Made by a program: the position numbers and the translations under genes | From: Vibrio penaeicida | GTDB lineage: Bacteria; Pseudomonadota; Gammaproteobacteria; Enterobacterales; Vibrionaceae | Direction of reading: 5' to 3' | DNA: 64,000 nt | NCBI RefSeq assembly: GCF_002933855.1 | Contig: NZ_BFAQ01000023.1 | Span: 114,323-178,322, forward strand | Part shown: piece by piece, positions 51,868 to 59,966 of the stretch | Layout of the letters: each line of letters starts with the position of its first letter | How positions within the stretch are numbered: position 1 is the first letter of the stretch | The notes under the pieces: generated by a model | Seen by the model: the letters and a program-made list of their open reading frames with translations, nothing else | What the model was told of the DNA's origin: nothing | The model's database searches: none

Positions 51868-53608
51868 AGTGTGCTTTCCTTGCAGTTTTAGGCGTCATTT
51901 CAGTGGGTTCTCCCACTGGCGTGAGCTGTAGTCCGTTATAAAAATTTAATGAATTCACCGTTTCTCCATGTATGCGCAGGCGAGCACTTTCATCCCACTG
52001 GAAAAAGCGGCTCATGAGATCGATGATTTCTTGTAATACGTTGTCGTGCAGTGAACCTTCGATAGCAATGGAGGTTCTGCGCTGAATGAGATCTAGTGGG
52101 AGCTGCACGCATTCGTGTTTCATCAGATATTCCAGCTCACCTTCGGTGTAGTGAGGCAGGGTAAGCAGGGGCTTGAAACCGTTTGATTGTAGGTGAGTCA
52201 ATATTGCCTCGCACTCCGTGCCATAACGTGAGACCAATAAAGCGGTGTAAGAATGCGATTGTTGATACAACTCCGAGAGGTGCTGGACGTATTGAGCTCG
52301 CTCTTGAGGGGATTTTGGGAACCCCTGACCTCCGCCTATGATTCGGTCTTGCGTGCCAACGCGTCGTTTTGTGTTCAAATTGTTGAGTACTTGATTGACC
52401 ACCTCTTCCGCGAACGCACGGAAGGTCGTCCATTTGCCACCAATCATCGAATAACAGGTGATAGTCCCATTAAACAGGTGATCTATTTGAGTTACATGGC
52501 TCCTTGGAATTTGCCCAGCACTGGCTTTGGTCGCTGCGCCAAGAGGGCGAATACCGCTGAACTGATACAGAATATCGCTCGGATGAATAACAACGGTTGG
52601 GAAAATGGCTCGCACCGATTCAATGATGTAACTGACTTCTTCGTCAGTGCAGCGAATGTTATCTGGCTGAGTAACGGGAATGTCTGTCGAGCCTATTAAG
52701 ACCTTCCCTAAATAGGGAAACATAATACAGACACGATTTTCTTTGTTTTCGTAATACACCATGTCGCCTTTTAACGCGCTAAGCAGATCCGGATGATCGA
52801 CAATGATGTGGGAACCTTTGGTGTTACTTAAGTACTGGGTAGGGTTCCCTGCTTGATGATTGACGTTATCTATCCAAGCGCCCGTTGCATTGATGAGTTG
52901 GGTCGTGGTGACATGTGTTGTGTGATCCGTTAATTGGTCAACAAGTTCAATGCTTCCATCACCTTGAACTAAGGCAAGTGTGTAATTCAGTGCGTGAGGT
53001 TGGCCTTGGGTCTCGTCGCCTTCTTTGAGCAATTCAATTGCCAGCCTTTCCGGCGAACTTATCCATGCATCATAGTAAGCGGCACTGCAATAGACATTGC
53101 TGTCAAAAAGTGGCCAGCGTGACTTAGTCTGCTTTTTTCCAAACATCTGGTGGTTGGGCATGACTTGATCTCGTCGAGTAAAGAAATCGTAAAGCCCCAA
53201 CCCCAGCTTCACAATAAGGGCGCCTCGCTCAGACGTTTTAGGCTCTAACCCTAAAAATCGTAAGCTTGCTGGCACTATGCCTTTCAACCACGACGTAAGG
53301 GGAATGTGCGTTTGAAGTGGGTGCACTAAATGCGGTGCGTTCTTTAACAGCCGGTTTCGCTCATTCAGCGATTCTTTTACAAGGTCGAATTCGGCATTTT
53401 CAAGATAGCGCAGCCCACCATGGATCATTCGAGACGGGGCAGCACTGGCTTTGCTACAAAAGTCGTCTTTCTCAATTAATAAAACGTTCAACCCTTGCAG
53501 CGATAAATCGCGATAAGTAGCGATACCGTTGATGCCACCGCCGATCACAATGGCATCAAAATGTTCGCCCGTTTTTATGGAGTGAATGGCTCTTTGAGGG
53601 ACTGTCAT
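51854..53608 (-). CDS. GlpD-like FAD-dependent polyol-phosphate dehydrogenase
   Basis: Membrane-associated FAD dehydrogenase of the glycerol-3-phosphate dehydrogenase family, 584 residues. FAD binding is shown by FDAIVIGGGINGIATYRDLS at residue 18 and VLLIEKDDFCSKASAAPSRM. R-M-I-H-G-G-L-R-Y-L is the GlpD signature, and the segments INATGAWIDNV near 242 and FSGIRPLGAATKASAGQIPR near 355 are family marks. The C-terminal DAO_C domain begins near 430. Among FGGY-kinase operons, EryB oxidises erythritol phosphate with this same type of enzyme, so a substrate other than glycerol 3-phosphate is likely. It passes electrons to quinones. The start follows AGGAGAGCAC. Confidence 0.9.
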   Translation of the reverse strand: MTVPQRAIHSIKTGEHFDAIVIGGGINGIATYRDLSLQGLNVLLIEKDDFCSKASAAPSRMIHGGLRYLENAEFDLVKESLNERNRLLKNAPHLVHPLQTHIPLTSWLKGIVPASLRFLGLEPKTSERGALIVKLGLGLYDFFTRRDQVMPNHQMFGKKQTKSRWPLFDSNVYCSAAYYDAWISSPERLAIELLKEGDETQGQPHALNYTLALVQGDGSIELVDQLTDHTTHVTTTQLINATGAWIDNVNHQAGNPTQYLSNTKGSHIIVDHPDLLSALKGDMVYYENKENRVCIMFPYLGKVLIGSTDIPVTQPDNIRCTDEEVSYIIESVRAIFPTVVIHPSDILYQFSGIRPLGAATKASAGQIPRSHVTQIDHLFNGTITCYSMIGGKWTTFRAFAEEVVNQVLNNLNTKRRVGTQDRIIGGGQGFPKSPQERAQYVQHLSELYQQSHSYTALLVSRYGTECEAILTHLQSNGFKPLLTLPHYTEGELEYLMKHECVQLPLDLIQRRTSIAIEGSLHDNVLQEIIDLMSRFFQWDESARLRIHGETVNSLNFYNGLQLTPVGEPTEMTPKTARKAHYVYE

Positions 53609-53616
53609 GTGCTCTC

Positions 53617-54606
53617 CTATTCGCCGCTGTTGATGGCGTTAAGGTGAACGTCGACCGCGTTTGTCACGAATGCCACATCCGAAGTCGCTAAACTCAATGA
53701 ACCTGCGTGGGCATTTTCGATGGCTTGTTTAGGATTGCGGGCACCACACAACGCGTAAGTCACGCCCGGTTGTGTCAGAGTCCATGCAATGACTAACTGA
53801 GCGACAGAGATTTGGTAATCGTTGGCTACCGGTAAAACTCGTTGGCAAAACGCTTGTACATGTTTGCGGTTTTCTACGCTAAACCATGGGTCTTGTTTGC
53901 GTTGATCATCCCCCGAGAATTGGGTGTCGGCAGTGATTTTCCCAGACAGCAAACCGAGCGCCAAAGACGAGTAACTCAGGCAAGACACCTCATTGGCCAG
54001 AGTGTGCGGCAGCAAGGTGTTTTCCAACGAGCGATCAATCATGTTGTAGCGCTCTTGAATGGCATCAACAGGCCCGTACTTTTGATACTCTTTTAACTGC
54101 TCTAAAGACGCATTACTGATGCCAATAGCTTTGATCTGCCCCTCTTTTTTTAGCGCCATGAGTGTGCTCATGGTTTCTTCTATCGACGTGGTTTCGTCTT
54201 GCCAGTGTGTGATATAGAGGTCGATGTAATCCGTTTGCAGCCTACGAAGGCTTTGTTCTAACTCATGGCGGATGGAATCTCGACCTAAGAAGCGGTGAAC
54301 CTGCTGTCCTTGTTCTTCAAAGAAGTGATTACCTTGCTGGGTATGCCAAACCAATCCGCATTTTGTTGCAAGTACGACGTCTTCTCGACGCCCCTTTATT
54401 GCTTGGCCAACTAAGGATTCGGATTTACCTAAACCGTAAGCTGGAGCGGTATCAATGAGCGATACCCCATTGTCGATGGAGGCACGAATAGCTTCGATGG
54501 ATTGCTTTTCGTCGGTTCCTCCCCACATCCAGCCACCCATAGCCCAAGTACCAAGACCAATGACGGAAGTGTCTGTGTGAGTGGTTCCTAGTGTTCTGGT
54601 TTTCAT
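53617..54606 (-). CDS. Aldo/keto reductase
   Basis: NADPH-dependent aldehyde/ketone reductase of the AKR superfamily, 329 residues, with a TIM barrel. It starts RTLGTTHTDTSVIGLGTWAMGG. The catalytic Asp-Tyr-Lys-His are visible as S-L-I-D-T-A-P-A-Y-G-L near residue 52 (Asp, Tyr), LATKCGL near 81 (Lys) and IDLYITHWQDE near 118 (His). The NADPH pocket is CGARNPKQAIENAHA near 294. In this operon it could reduce the aldehyde released by the aldolase, or act on the sugar itself. The ATG overlaps the regulator's stop (ATGA). Confidence 0.9.
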   Translation of the reverse strand: MKTRTLGTTHTDTSVIGLGTWAMGGWMWGGTDEKQSIEAIRASIDNGVSLIDTAPAYGLGKSESLVGQAIKGRREDVVLATKCGLVWHTQQGNHFFEEQGQQVHRFLGRDSIRHELEQSLRRLQTDYIDLYITHWQDETTSIEETMSTLMALKKEGQIKAIGISNASLEQLKEYQKYGPVDAIQERYNMIDRSLENTLLPHTLANEVSCLSYSSLALGLLSGKITADTQFSGDDQRKQDPWFSVENRKHVQAFCQRVLPVANDYQISVAQLVIAWTLTQPGVTYALCGARNPKQAIENAHAGSLSLATSDVAFVTNAVDVHLNAINSGE

Positions 54607-55616
54607 GAGGTTGTTCCTTTGCGCTTTTTGGTTTCTTCAAATTTTTCCAATACCAGTTTGGCGGTGCCTTCATCGGATATAAGGGTATTGATGAAGTTGC
54701 CATTTAATGCGGCAACAATGGGCGTCACTTTGCTATCGCTGGCGGCAATCCCTATGCGGATTGGCACTTCTCTTAATTCATCAAGCGTCAGCCCCACCAA
54801 CTTTTCATTGAGTTGGTCAAAACATGAGGTTCCGTTAACGTTGATCAAGTGCGCAAGCATTTCGCCTTCACAATGGTTACTACGAATTTGATCGCATTCT
54901 TCTTGGGACATGTTGTTGCGCAGGTCGAAGTAGCTTTCAGAACCCGTTGCGAGTGCCCCAACGCCCACTAAGGCAATGTCTGCTTTTCGAGCGATATCCA
55001 GCACTTCTTTACAACTTCGCATAGCGATTAGGACGTCTCGATCTTGCTGGGTGTCGGCAAACAACGGGGCGTGAATCTGCATGGATTTACCGCCTAGCTT
55101 TTCGGCTAACGAGTAAGCGAGATGATTAACGTCGGTAAAGTATTTACCTTGCACGCCACCCGTAGCTGGCACCACGGTGACTTTGTAAGTGCGGGTAGGT
55201 TTAATCACTTCCACTAGGGCGGATATAGCTTTACCGCCACTCACACATATAACATCGCCATCGCGTAGTCGACTGAGTAACAATTCGGCGGCGGTTTCGG
55301 CGACAAATTGAAAATTGACTGAAGGGTCGCTGCTTACTGAAGGTGCGAGCACGGCATCATTCAGTTGAGTCGAGGTCACCAAGTGACGTTCAAACTCTGC
55401 AACATTGGCATGCTGGATATTCAAGTTGATTTCCACCAACCCGTCTTCTCGCGCGTTACGAATGATGCGATTCACTTTGGCGGCGGATAAAGACAGCAAC
55501 TTGGAAATATCAGACTGACTTTTGTTTTCCAGATAATGAAGGGTGAGCACCTTACGTACCAACCAATCTGTTTCATTCTTCGTTGGCGTTACTTTTCTCA
55601 AAGGGGTGATTGCCAT
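54603..55616 (-). CDS. SorC-family sugar-binding transcriptional regulator
   Basis: SorC/DeoR-type regulator of 337 residues. The helix-turn-helix lies near the N-terminus: TLHYLENKSQSDISKLLSLS and AAKVNRIIRNAREDGLVEI (residues about 29-65). The rest is the sugar-phosphate-sensing domain, with ICVSGGKAISALVE near 126, VVPATGGVQGKYF near 148, ALVGVGALATGSESYF near 218 and VGLTLDELREVPIRIGIAASDSKVTPIVAALNG near 280. EryD, which controls erythritol use, belongs to the same family. It lies inside the operon, between the permease and reductase genes, and overlaps the latter. The effector is likely an early phosphorylated intermediate. Confidence 0.9.
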   Translation of the reverse strand: MAITPLRKVTPTKNETDWLVRKVLTLHYLENKSQSDISKLLSLSAAKVNRIIRNAREDGLVEINLNIQHANVAEFERHLVTSTQLNDAVLAPSVSSDPSVNFQFVAETAAELLLSRLRDGDVICVSGGKAISALVEVIKPTRTYKVTVVPATGGVQGKYFTDVNHLAYSLAEKLGGKSMQIHAPLFADTQQDRDVLIAMRSCKEVLDIARKADIALVGVGALATGSESYFDLRNNMSQEECDQIRSNHCEGEMLAHLINVNGTSCFDQLNEKLVGLTLDELREVPIRIGIAASDSKVTPIVAALNGNFINTLISDEGTAKLVLEKFEETKKRKGTTS

Positions 55617-55635
55617 GGTCAGGTTCTCCTAGCGA

Positions 55636-56643
55636 TTAGTTGGATTTTTTGTTGAGAAGATGATCAACGGCGACTGCAAACAACAGAATTAAACCTTTGA
55701 TGAAATCTTGCCAATAGACAGAGACATCCAGAAGAATCAATGAGCTAGACACCACACTAAGAAGGGCAATACCAAGAATGGCACCGAGAACTGACCCTTG
55801 ACCGCCATTGAAGCTTGCCCCACCAATAACGGCAGCAGCAATGATATTGAGCTCTAAACCGACACCGAAATTAGGGGTGGCTGCACCAAATTTAGACATG
55901 TAAATGATGCCGCCAAGCCCACACAATGCAGAACATAAAACCGTGACCCACAGTTTTACTTTGTCGGTTCGAATACCGGAGTATTCGGCGGCTTTCTCGT
56001 TACTGCCGGTGTAAAACACCTTTCTGAATGCGGTCGCATTTCTCAGCAAGTAATCGGATATAACGACAACGACTAAGAAAATAATGATCGAAAACGGCAC
56101 ACCGTAGAAAGTCCCCTGACCAACAAACTTGAATTCAGGGGGCAGAGAGAAGAGTGAAATCGGCGTCCCTTGAGTGATGATCATGCTTGCGCCACGCGCT
56201 AATCCCATAAAGGCAAGCGTGACAATAAAGTGATGGAGCCCAATTCGCGTAACGCATAGCCCCATCAAATAACCAATGCCGCCCGACGCTGTGATTGAAA
56301 TTAGGCTTGCCAACCAAGGGTTAACGCCCAGAATAAAAAGCTTGGCTGCAAACACCATTGCCAGGCACATTACCGCACCTACCGACAAGTCAATGCCTCC
56401 GACAATGATCAACATGGTCATTCCCACGACGACGATCCCCTCAACTGAGAAGGACAGCAGCATGGCTTTCATATTGGCCCAAGTTAAAAAATAGGGTGAT
56501 GCAAAACTCATCGCAATGAAGAGCCCTACAATGATCAGAATGAGCGTAAATTCACGCATGTTCTTGGTGCGGTTAAATAGGCTTTTAAAAGCGCTCTCTG
56601 ATGGTGAGTTCATGTTTTTATCGGTTATCAAGTTATTGTCCAT
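55636..56643 (-). CDS. Sugar ABC transporter permease (RbsC type)
   Basis: Inner-membrane permease of a carbohydrate importer, 335 residues from the ATG at 56643, which follows GTGGAGAAAAAGATT; a GTG at 56658 would add five residues. It shows about nine hydrophobic segments and the RbsC marks MTMLIIVGGIDLSVGAVMCL near residue 78 and IIAAAVIGGASFNGGQGSVLGAILG near 265. Only one permease gene is present, so a homodimer is expected, as in the ribose importer. It is followed 20 bases later by the SorC gene. Confidence 0.92.
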   Translation of the reverse strand: MDNNLITDKNMNSPSESAFKSLFNRTKNMREFTLILIIVGLFIAMSFASPYFLTWANMKAMLLSFSVEGIVVVGMTMLIIVGGIDLSVGAVMCLAMVFAAKLFILGVNPWLASLISITASGGIGYLMGLCVTRIGLHHFIVTLAFMGLARGASMIITQGTPISLFSLPPEFKFVGQGTFYGVPFSIIIFLVVVVISDYLLRNATAFRKVFYTGSNEKAAEYSGIRTDKVKLWVTVLCSALCGLGGIIYMSKFGAATPNFGVGLELNIIAAAVIGGASFNGGQGSVLGAILGIALLSVVSSSLILLDVSVYWQDFIKGLILLFAVAVDHLLNKKSN

Positions 56644-56682
56644 AATCTTTTTCTCCACGTTTATTCCTAGCGTTGCACCGTA

Positions 56683-58293
56683 TTAGTGGCTGATTTCCGT
56701 AGACGTGCGTAATTGGGATGCCGTGTGTGAATGAGTTGCTGTATTTGTTTGAGTAGCGATATTTGACGGAGCAGTTGTGCTTGCTAGATCGCAAGCAACG
56801 CCAGATGCCATCCGCATGATGTTTTCTTCTGTAATTTGATCGGCTTTTAAAATCCCATTGCATCGTGATTCACACATCACCATGACGCGATCGCTTAAGC
56901 CGATGACTTCTGGGAGCTCTGAAGAAATCACAATGATGCCAACGCCGTTGTTCGCGAGCTGCCTGATCATTTTGTGTATTTCAGATTTAGCCCCGACGTC
57001 GATACCACGTGTCGGCTCGTCCATAATGATCACTTTGGGTTGCACTGATAGAATTTTGGCAATCGCCACTTTTTGTTGGTTGCCTCCACTTAGCGAAGAA
57101 ACGGGGGCTGACATACCGCTGGATTTAAGGTTCAATTCCGTGGTCAGCCGAGCCGCTTGTTCTTCTTCCACTCGATGCTGAATCATGCCGTTTTTAGAGA
57201 CTTGGTTTGGGCTAAGAGCGGAGACGTTTTGAGCAATAGACAAGTCGAGGAAAACGCCGTTTTCTTTGCGATCTTCGGAAAGGTAGACAATGCCCGCATC
57301 AATACCATCTTGATAGGACTGAATATTGAGTGGGTTTCCTTGGTAAGAAACCTCTCCGCTGGTCTTGGCTTGAAGCCCACATATGGCTTTCACTAATTCG
57401 GAACGACCAGATCCTATAAGCCCTGAAATGCCAAATATCTCACCTTCGTGCAAATCGAAATTGATGTCTTGAAAACGCTTTTTGTCGGACAAGTTCTTAA
57501 CTTCAAGCAGTGCCGTATTACTTTCGATATCGCCTTGAAACTTTTCTGGATACAAGTCACTCAGTTCTCGACCCACTAAGTCATTCACCACCTGTTCTGG
57601 TGTTGTGTCCTTGGTGGGATAACTTACTACGCGAATTCCGTCTCGGAATACGGTGACTTGGTCGCAATGTTCAAAGACTTCCGCCATGCGGTGGCTAATG
57701 TAAATAATGCTGATGCCTTTGCTCTTAAGCTGATGCATGATTTGGAATAGCAGCTTAGATTCGGTTTCAGTGAGCGCGGCTGTCGGTTCATCTAAAATCA
57801 AAATATGACAATCTAAGGTGAGTGCTTTCGCTATCTCGACAAGTTGTTGGTTTGAAATACTGAGGTCGCCGACAAGAATATTTGGGTCGATCTCGGCAAG
57901 TTGAGCAATGGCCGATTTCGCTTCTTCTTTGACTGCTTTGTAATTCATGAATAGCTGTTTAGAGGCGCTGGTCTTGGCCATTAAAATGTTTTCTGCCACT
58001 GAAACGTCTGGGCATAACGCAATTTCTTGATGGACAAACCCAATGCCTTTGCGCTGTGCTTCCAATGGACCTTTGATCTTGGTTTTTTTGCCATTCAATA
58101 AGATATCGCCTGAGTCGGGTTGATAAATTCCATCAATGATTTTCATTAATGTGGATTTTCCCGCTCCATTCTCTCCTGCCAAAGCGTGTATTTGACCTGG
58201 CATCAACGTAAAGCTGACGTCTTCAAGCGCGATGGTTTGCCCGAAGGTTTTTCGGACATTGCGAATTTCTAATACCGGCGTAGGTAACGACAT
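56683..58293 (-). CDS. Sugar ABC transporter ATP-binding protein (RbsA type)
   Basis: Fused double ABC ATPase of the importer, 536 residues. Domain 1 has Walker A GENGAGKSTLMK near residue 38, a signature L-S-I-S-N-Q-Q-L-V-E-I-A-K-A and Walker B ILILDEPTAALTETE. Domain 2 has the weak Walker A ISGLIGSGRSELVKA near 292, the signature LSGGNQQKVAIAKIL near 400 and VIIMDEPTRGIDVGAKSEI. It carries an extra C-terminal tail of about 35 residues rich in Ser and Thr (TTAPSNIATQTNTATHSH), which RbsA proteins normally lack. The ATG at 58293 follows AGGAGATACCT. Confidence 0.93.
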   Translation of the reverse strand: MSLPTPVLEIRNVRKTFGQTIALEDVSFTLMPGQIHALAGENGAGKSTLMKIIDGIYQPDSGDILLNGKKTKIKGPLEAQRKGIGFVHQEIALCPDVSVAENILMAKTSASKQLFMNYKAVKEEAKSAIAQLAEIDPNILVGDLSISNQQLVEIAKALTLDCHILILDEPTAALTETESKLLFQIMHQLKSKGISIIYISHRMAEVFEHCDQVTVFRDGIRVVSYPTKDTTPEQVVNDLVGRELSDLYPEKFQGDIESNTALLEVKNLSDKKRFQDINFDLHEGEIFGISGLIGSGRSELVKAICGLQAKTSGEVSYQGNPLNIQSYQDGIDAGIVYLSEDRKENGVFLDLSIAQNVSALSPNQVSKNGMIQHRVEEEQAARLTTELNLKSSGMSAPVSSLSGGNQQKVAIAKILSVQPKVIIMDEPTRGIDVGAKSEIHKMIRQLANNGVGIIVISSELPEVIGLSDRVMVMCESRCNGILKADQITEENIMRMASGVACDLASTTAPSNIATQTNTATHSHTASQLRTSTEISH

Positions 58294-58343
58294 AGGTATC
58301 TCCTGTGTAGGCTTAGCGTGCAGTTTTATTGGCTTTTTGTATT

Positions 58344-58389
58344 AGCTTGAGCAACCACGTCGTCCCGATAACAACGGATTGCCCAAGCT
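58344..58389 (-). terminator. Intercistronic hairpin between binding-protein and ATPase genes
   Basis: AGCTTGAGCAA (58344-58354) pairs with TTGCCCAAGCT (58379-58389) with a single G-T wobble; the loop is 24 bases and may fold further. It lies just after the binding-protein stop. Like the hairpin at 12883-12905, it probably protects the binding-protein message. Confidence 0.6.
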
Positions 58390-58398
58390 GGTTTTGTA

Positions 58399-59451
58399 TT
58401 ATTCGTTAATGCCTTTTGTGCCGCGTTTTTGGAGATATTTATCCCAGTAGAAATCGTCTGCGTTTTCTTTGGTTACAATGGCAAAACCATTGTCGACAAA
58501 CGGGACACCCATTGGGTTGTAGCCTGAACGTTTGTAATCGTTCATTGGGTCGATGAGGTCGGAGTGCGCCGCTAAGTAAAGGAGCATCATGCCCATGTAG
58601 CCTTGCATGCCTTGGTTGGGGTTGACTGCGCCAAAAACTTCACCCGATTTGATCATGTCTAGGATTTTTGCGTTCACATCCGCGTTCATGACTTTGATTT
58701 TCCCGCCTAGTTCTTTGGCGGCTTGTGCGGCACCTAATGCTGAGGTGGCTTCAGGCATAAAGACAGCACCTAATTTAGGGTGAGCCTGTGCCATGGTCAT
58801 GACGGCGTTGTACGCTTTCGTTACATCCGTGTTGCTGGCGGCGCGAGAAACCAGTTTCATGTCTGGCCATTTTTCTTCCATTCGTGCAATGAATGCAGAA
58901 ATTCGACGGTCGTGATTGTCTTGTCCCGGGTTTTCTAATACCGCGTATTCGCCTTTTCCACCCATGGATTCTGCGATGGTATCGGCTGCATGTCTGCCTT
59001 CCGCGTAGTTATCTGAGGTAATAAAAGAAACGCGATCACTGTTCGGTGAATCTGCCGCAAAAGTGACAACTGGGATGCCCATTTCTTTGGCGCGATTGAT
59101 AGGTTCAATGAAAGGGTCTGGGTTCATCGGGTGTAGAAGAATACCCGCGGGTTTTTTCGCTAGCACTTGTTCAAAAGAAGCGAGCTGTTTGTTTACGTCG
59201 TATTCTGGCGTTCCGGTATACACGGTTTTACACCCCATCGACTTCGCCGCTTGTTTCATCATTTCATATACAGGGAACCAGTACTCCACGCCACTGACCA
59301 TGACGTTCATGTAGTAGGTTTCTCCAGGCTTACATTTAAAAGCCTCTTCTGCTGTCGCTTGAGAGGTGAGCCCCGTGAACGCTGCGATCGAAATTGACGC
59401 AATTCCCAGTAGCTTCTTCAAGTTGATTGAGGATGGTTGGAACCTTTTCAT
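58399..59451 (-). CDS. Sugar ABC transporter substrate-binding protein
   Basis: Periplasmic binding protein of the RbsB-like class, 350 residues from the ATG at 59451, which follows AAGGAGAGTGCA; the frame extends upstream without support. Residues 1-32 are a signal peptide (KRFQPSSINLKKLL, IGIASISIAAF-like core, cut after SQATAEE or close by). The mature part contains ETYYMNVMVSGVEYWFPVYE and VTFAADSPNSDRVSFITSDNY near residue 130, whose aspartate and arginine bind sugars in this class. It opens the operon and faces the Fe-alcohol dehydrogenase gene across a 515-bp promoter gap. Confidence 0.92.
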   Translation of the reverse strand: MKRFQPSSINLKKLLGIASISIAAFTGLTSQATAEEAFKCKPGETYYMNVMVSGVEYWFPVYEMMKQAAKSMGCKTVYTGTPEYDVNKQLASFEQVLAKKPAGILLHPMNPDPFIEPINRAKEMGIPVVTFAADSPNSDRVSFITSDNYAEGRHAADTIAESMGGKGEYAVLENPGQDNHDRRISAFIARMEEKWPDMKLVSRAASNTDVTKAYNAVMTMAQAHPKLGAVFMPEATSALGAAQAAKELGGKIKVMNADVNAKILDMIKSGEVFGAVNPNQGMQGYMGMMLLYLAAHSDLIDPMNDYKRSGYNPMGVPFVDNGFAIVTKENADDFYWDKYLQKRGTKGINE

Positions 59452-59608
59452 TGCACTCTCCTTGTGGCGTTTTTGTTGTGCCCTTTTCCGATAGGCGTTT
59501 GTTCCGATTGCGTGAAAAATCACAACCTGATTGAAATATTGATTTAGTGAAATTTCTTTCAGGAGGTTAAATAATAATCACCTACTGATTAAAGTGTCAA
59601 AGTTATTT

Positions 59609-59627
59609 CGATACAAATGGTCTCATT
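59609..59627 (+). promoter_or_regulatory. GATAC-N5-GTMTC operator candidate, copy 1
   Basis: GATACAAATGGTCTC preceded by C and followed by ATT. It is about 160 bp upstream of the binding-protein start codon, on that gene's side of the gap. Confidence 0.6.
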
Positions 59628-59819
59628 AAAATCTATGTTTTTTTTGTTTTTTAAGTGATTTGTTAACAATTAATTTACTTATTAACCGATTGTGTTGCGG
59701 TGCTTTTTTCTGACAAAAGAAGGGCATTCAAAAAGAGGAAATCGAGGCTTTTTTGATTGTATGAAAGTGTGACTCACTTCTAATTTGAATCATTGAACAG
59801 ATGGTCTTATCTGTTATAA

Positions 59820-59838
59820 CGATACTTTAAGTCTCATT
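59820..59838 (+). promoter_or_regulatory. GATAC-N5-GTMTC operator candidate, copy 2
   Basis: GATACTTTAAGTCTC preceded by C and followed by ATT. It is 42 bp from copy 3 start-to-end and lies on the alcohol dehydrogenase side of the gap. Confidence 0.65.
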
Positions 59839-59880
59839 TTTATCTTTACAATCTCCACTTGCTCGCACTAATATTAAAAA

Positions 59881-59899
59881 CGATACAAAAAGTATCATT
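59881..59899 (+). promoter_or_regulatory. GATAC-N5-GTMTC operator candidate, copy 3 (perfect palindrome)
   Basis: GATACAAAAAGTATC preceded by C and followed by ATT. The reverse complement reads AATGATAC-N5-GTATCG, which recalls the AATGAAAC/GTTTCATT half-sites known for KdgR-like IclR regulators. An IclR gene ends the neighbouring operon. Confidence 0.7.
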
Positions 59900-59966
59900 G
59901 AAATGACTTTAGGTTTTGCTGACTAAGAAAACTAAAGGTAAAGGGCAAGAGAAAAGGATGTAAAAA

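Larger units (their letters stand above)
59452..59966. other. Divergent promoter region with three identical-type palindromes
   Basis: This AT-rich gap has no gene and serves both divergent operons. It contains three copies of a 19-bp motif (59609-59627, 59820-59838, 59881-59899) that reads CGATAC-N5-GTMTCATT. The third copy is a perfect GATAC-N5-GTATC palindrome; the first two have one mismatch each. All three point the same way. The third ends 67 bp before the alcohol dehydrogenase start. Confidence 0.75.
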
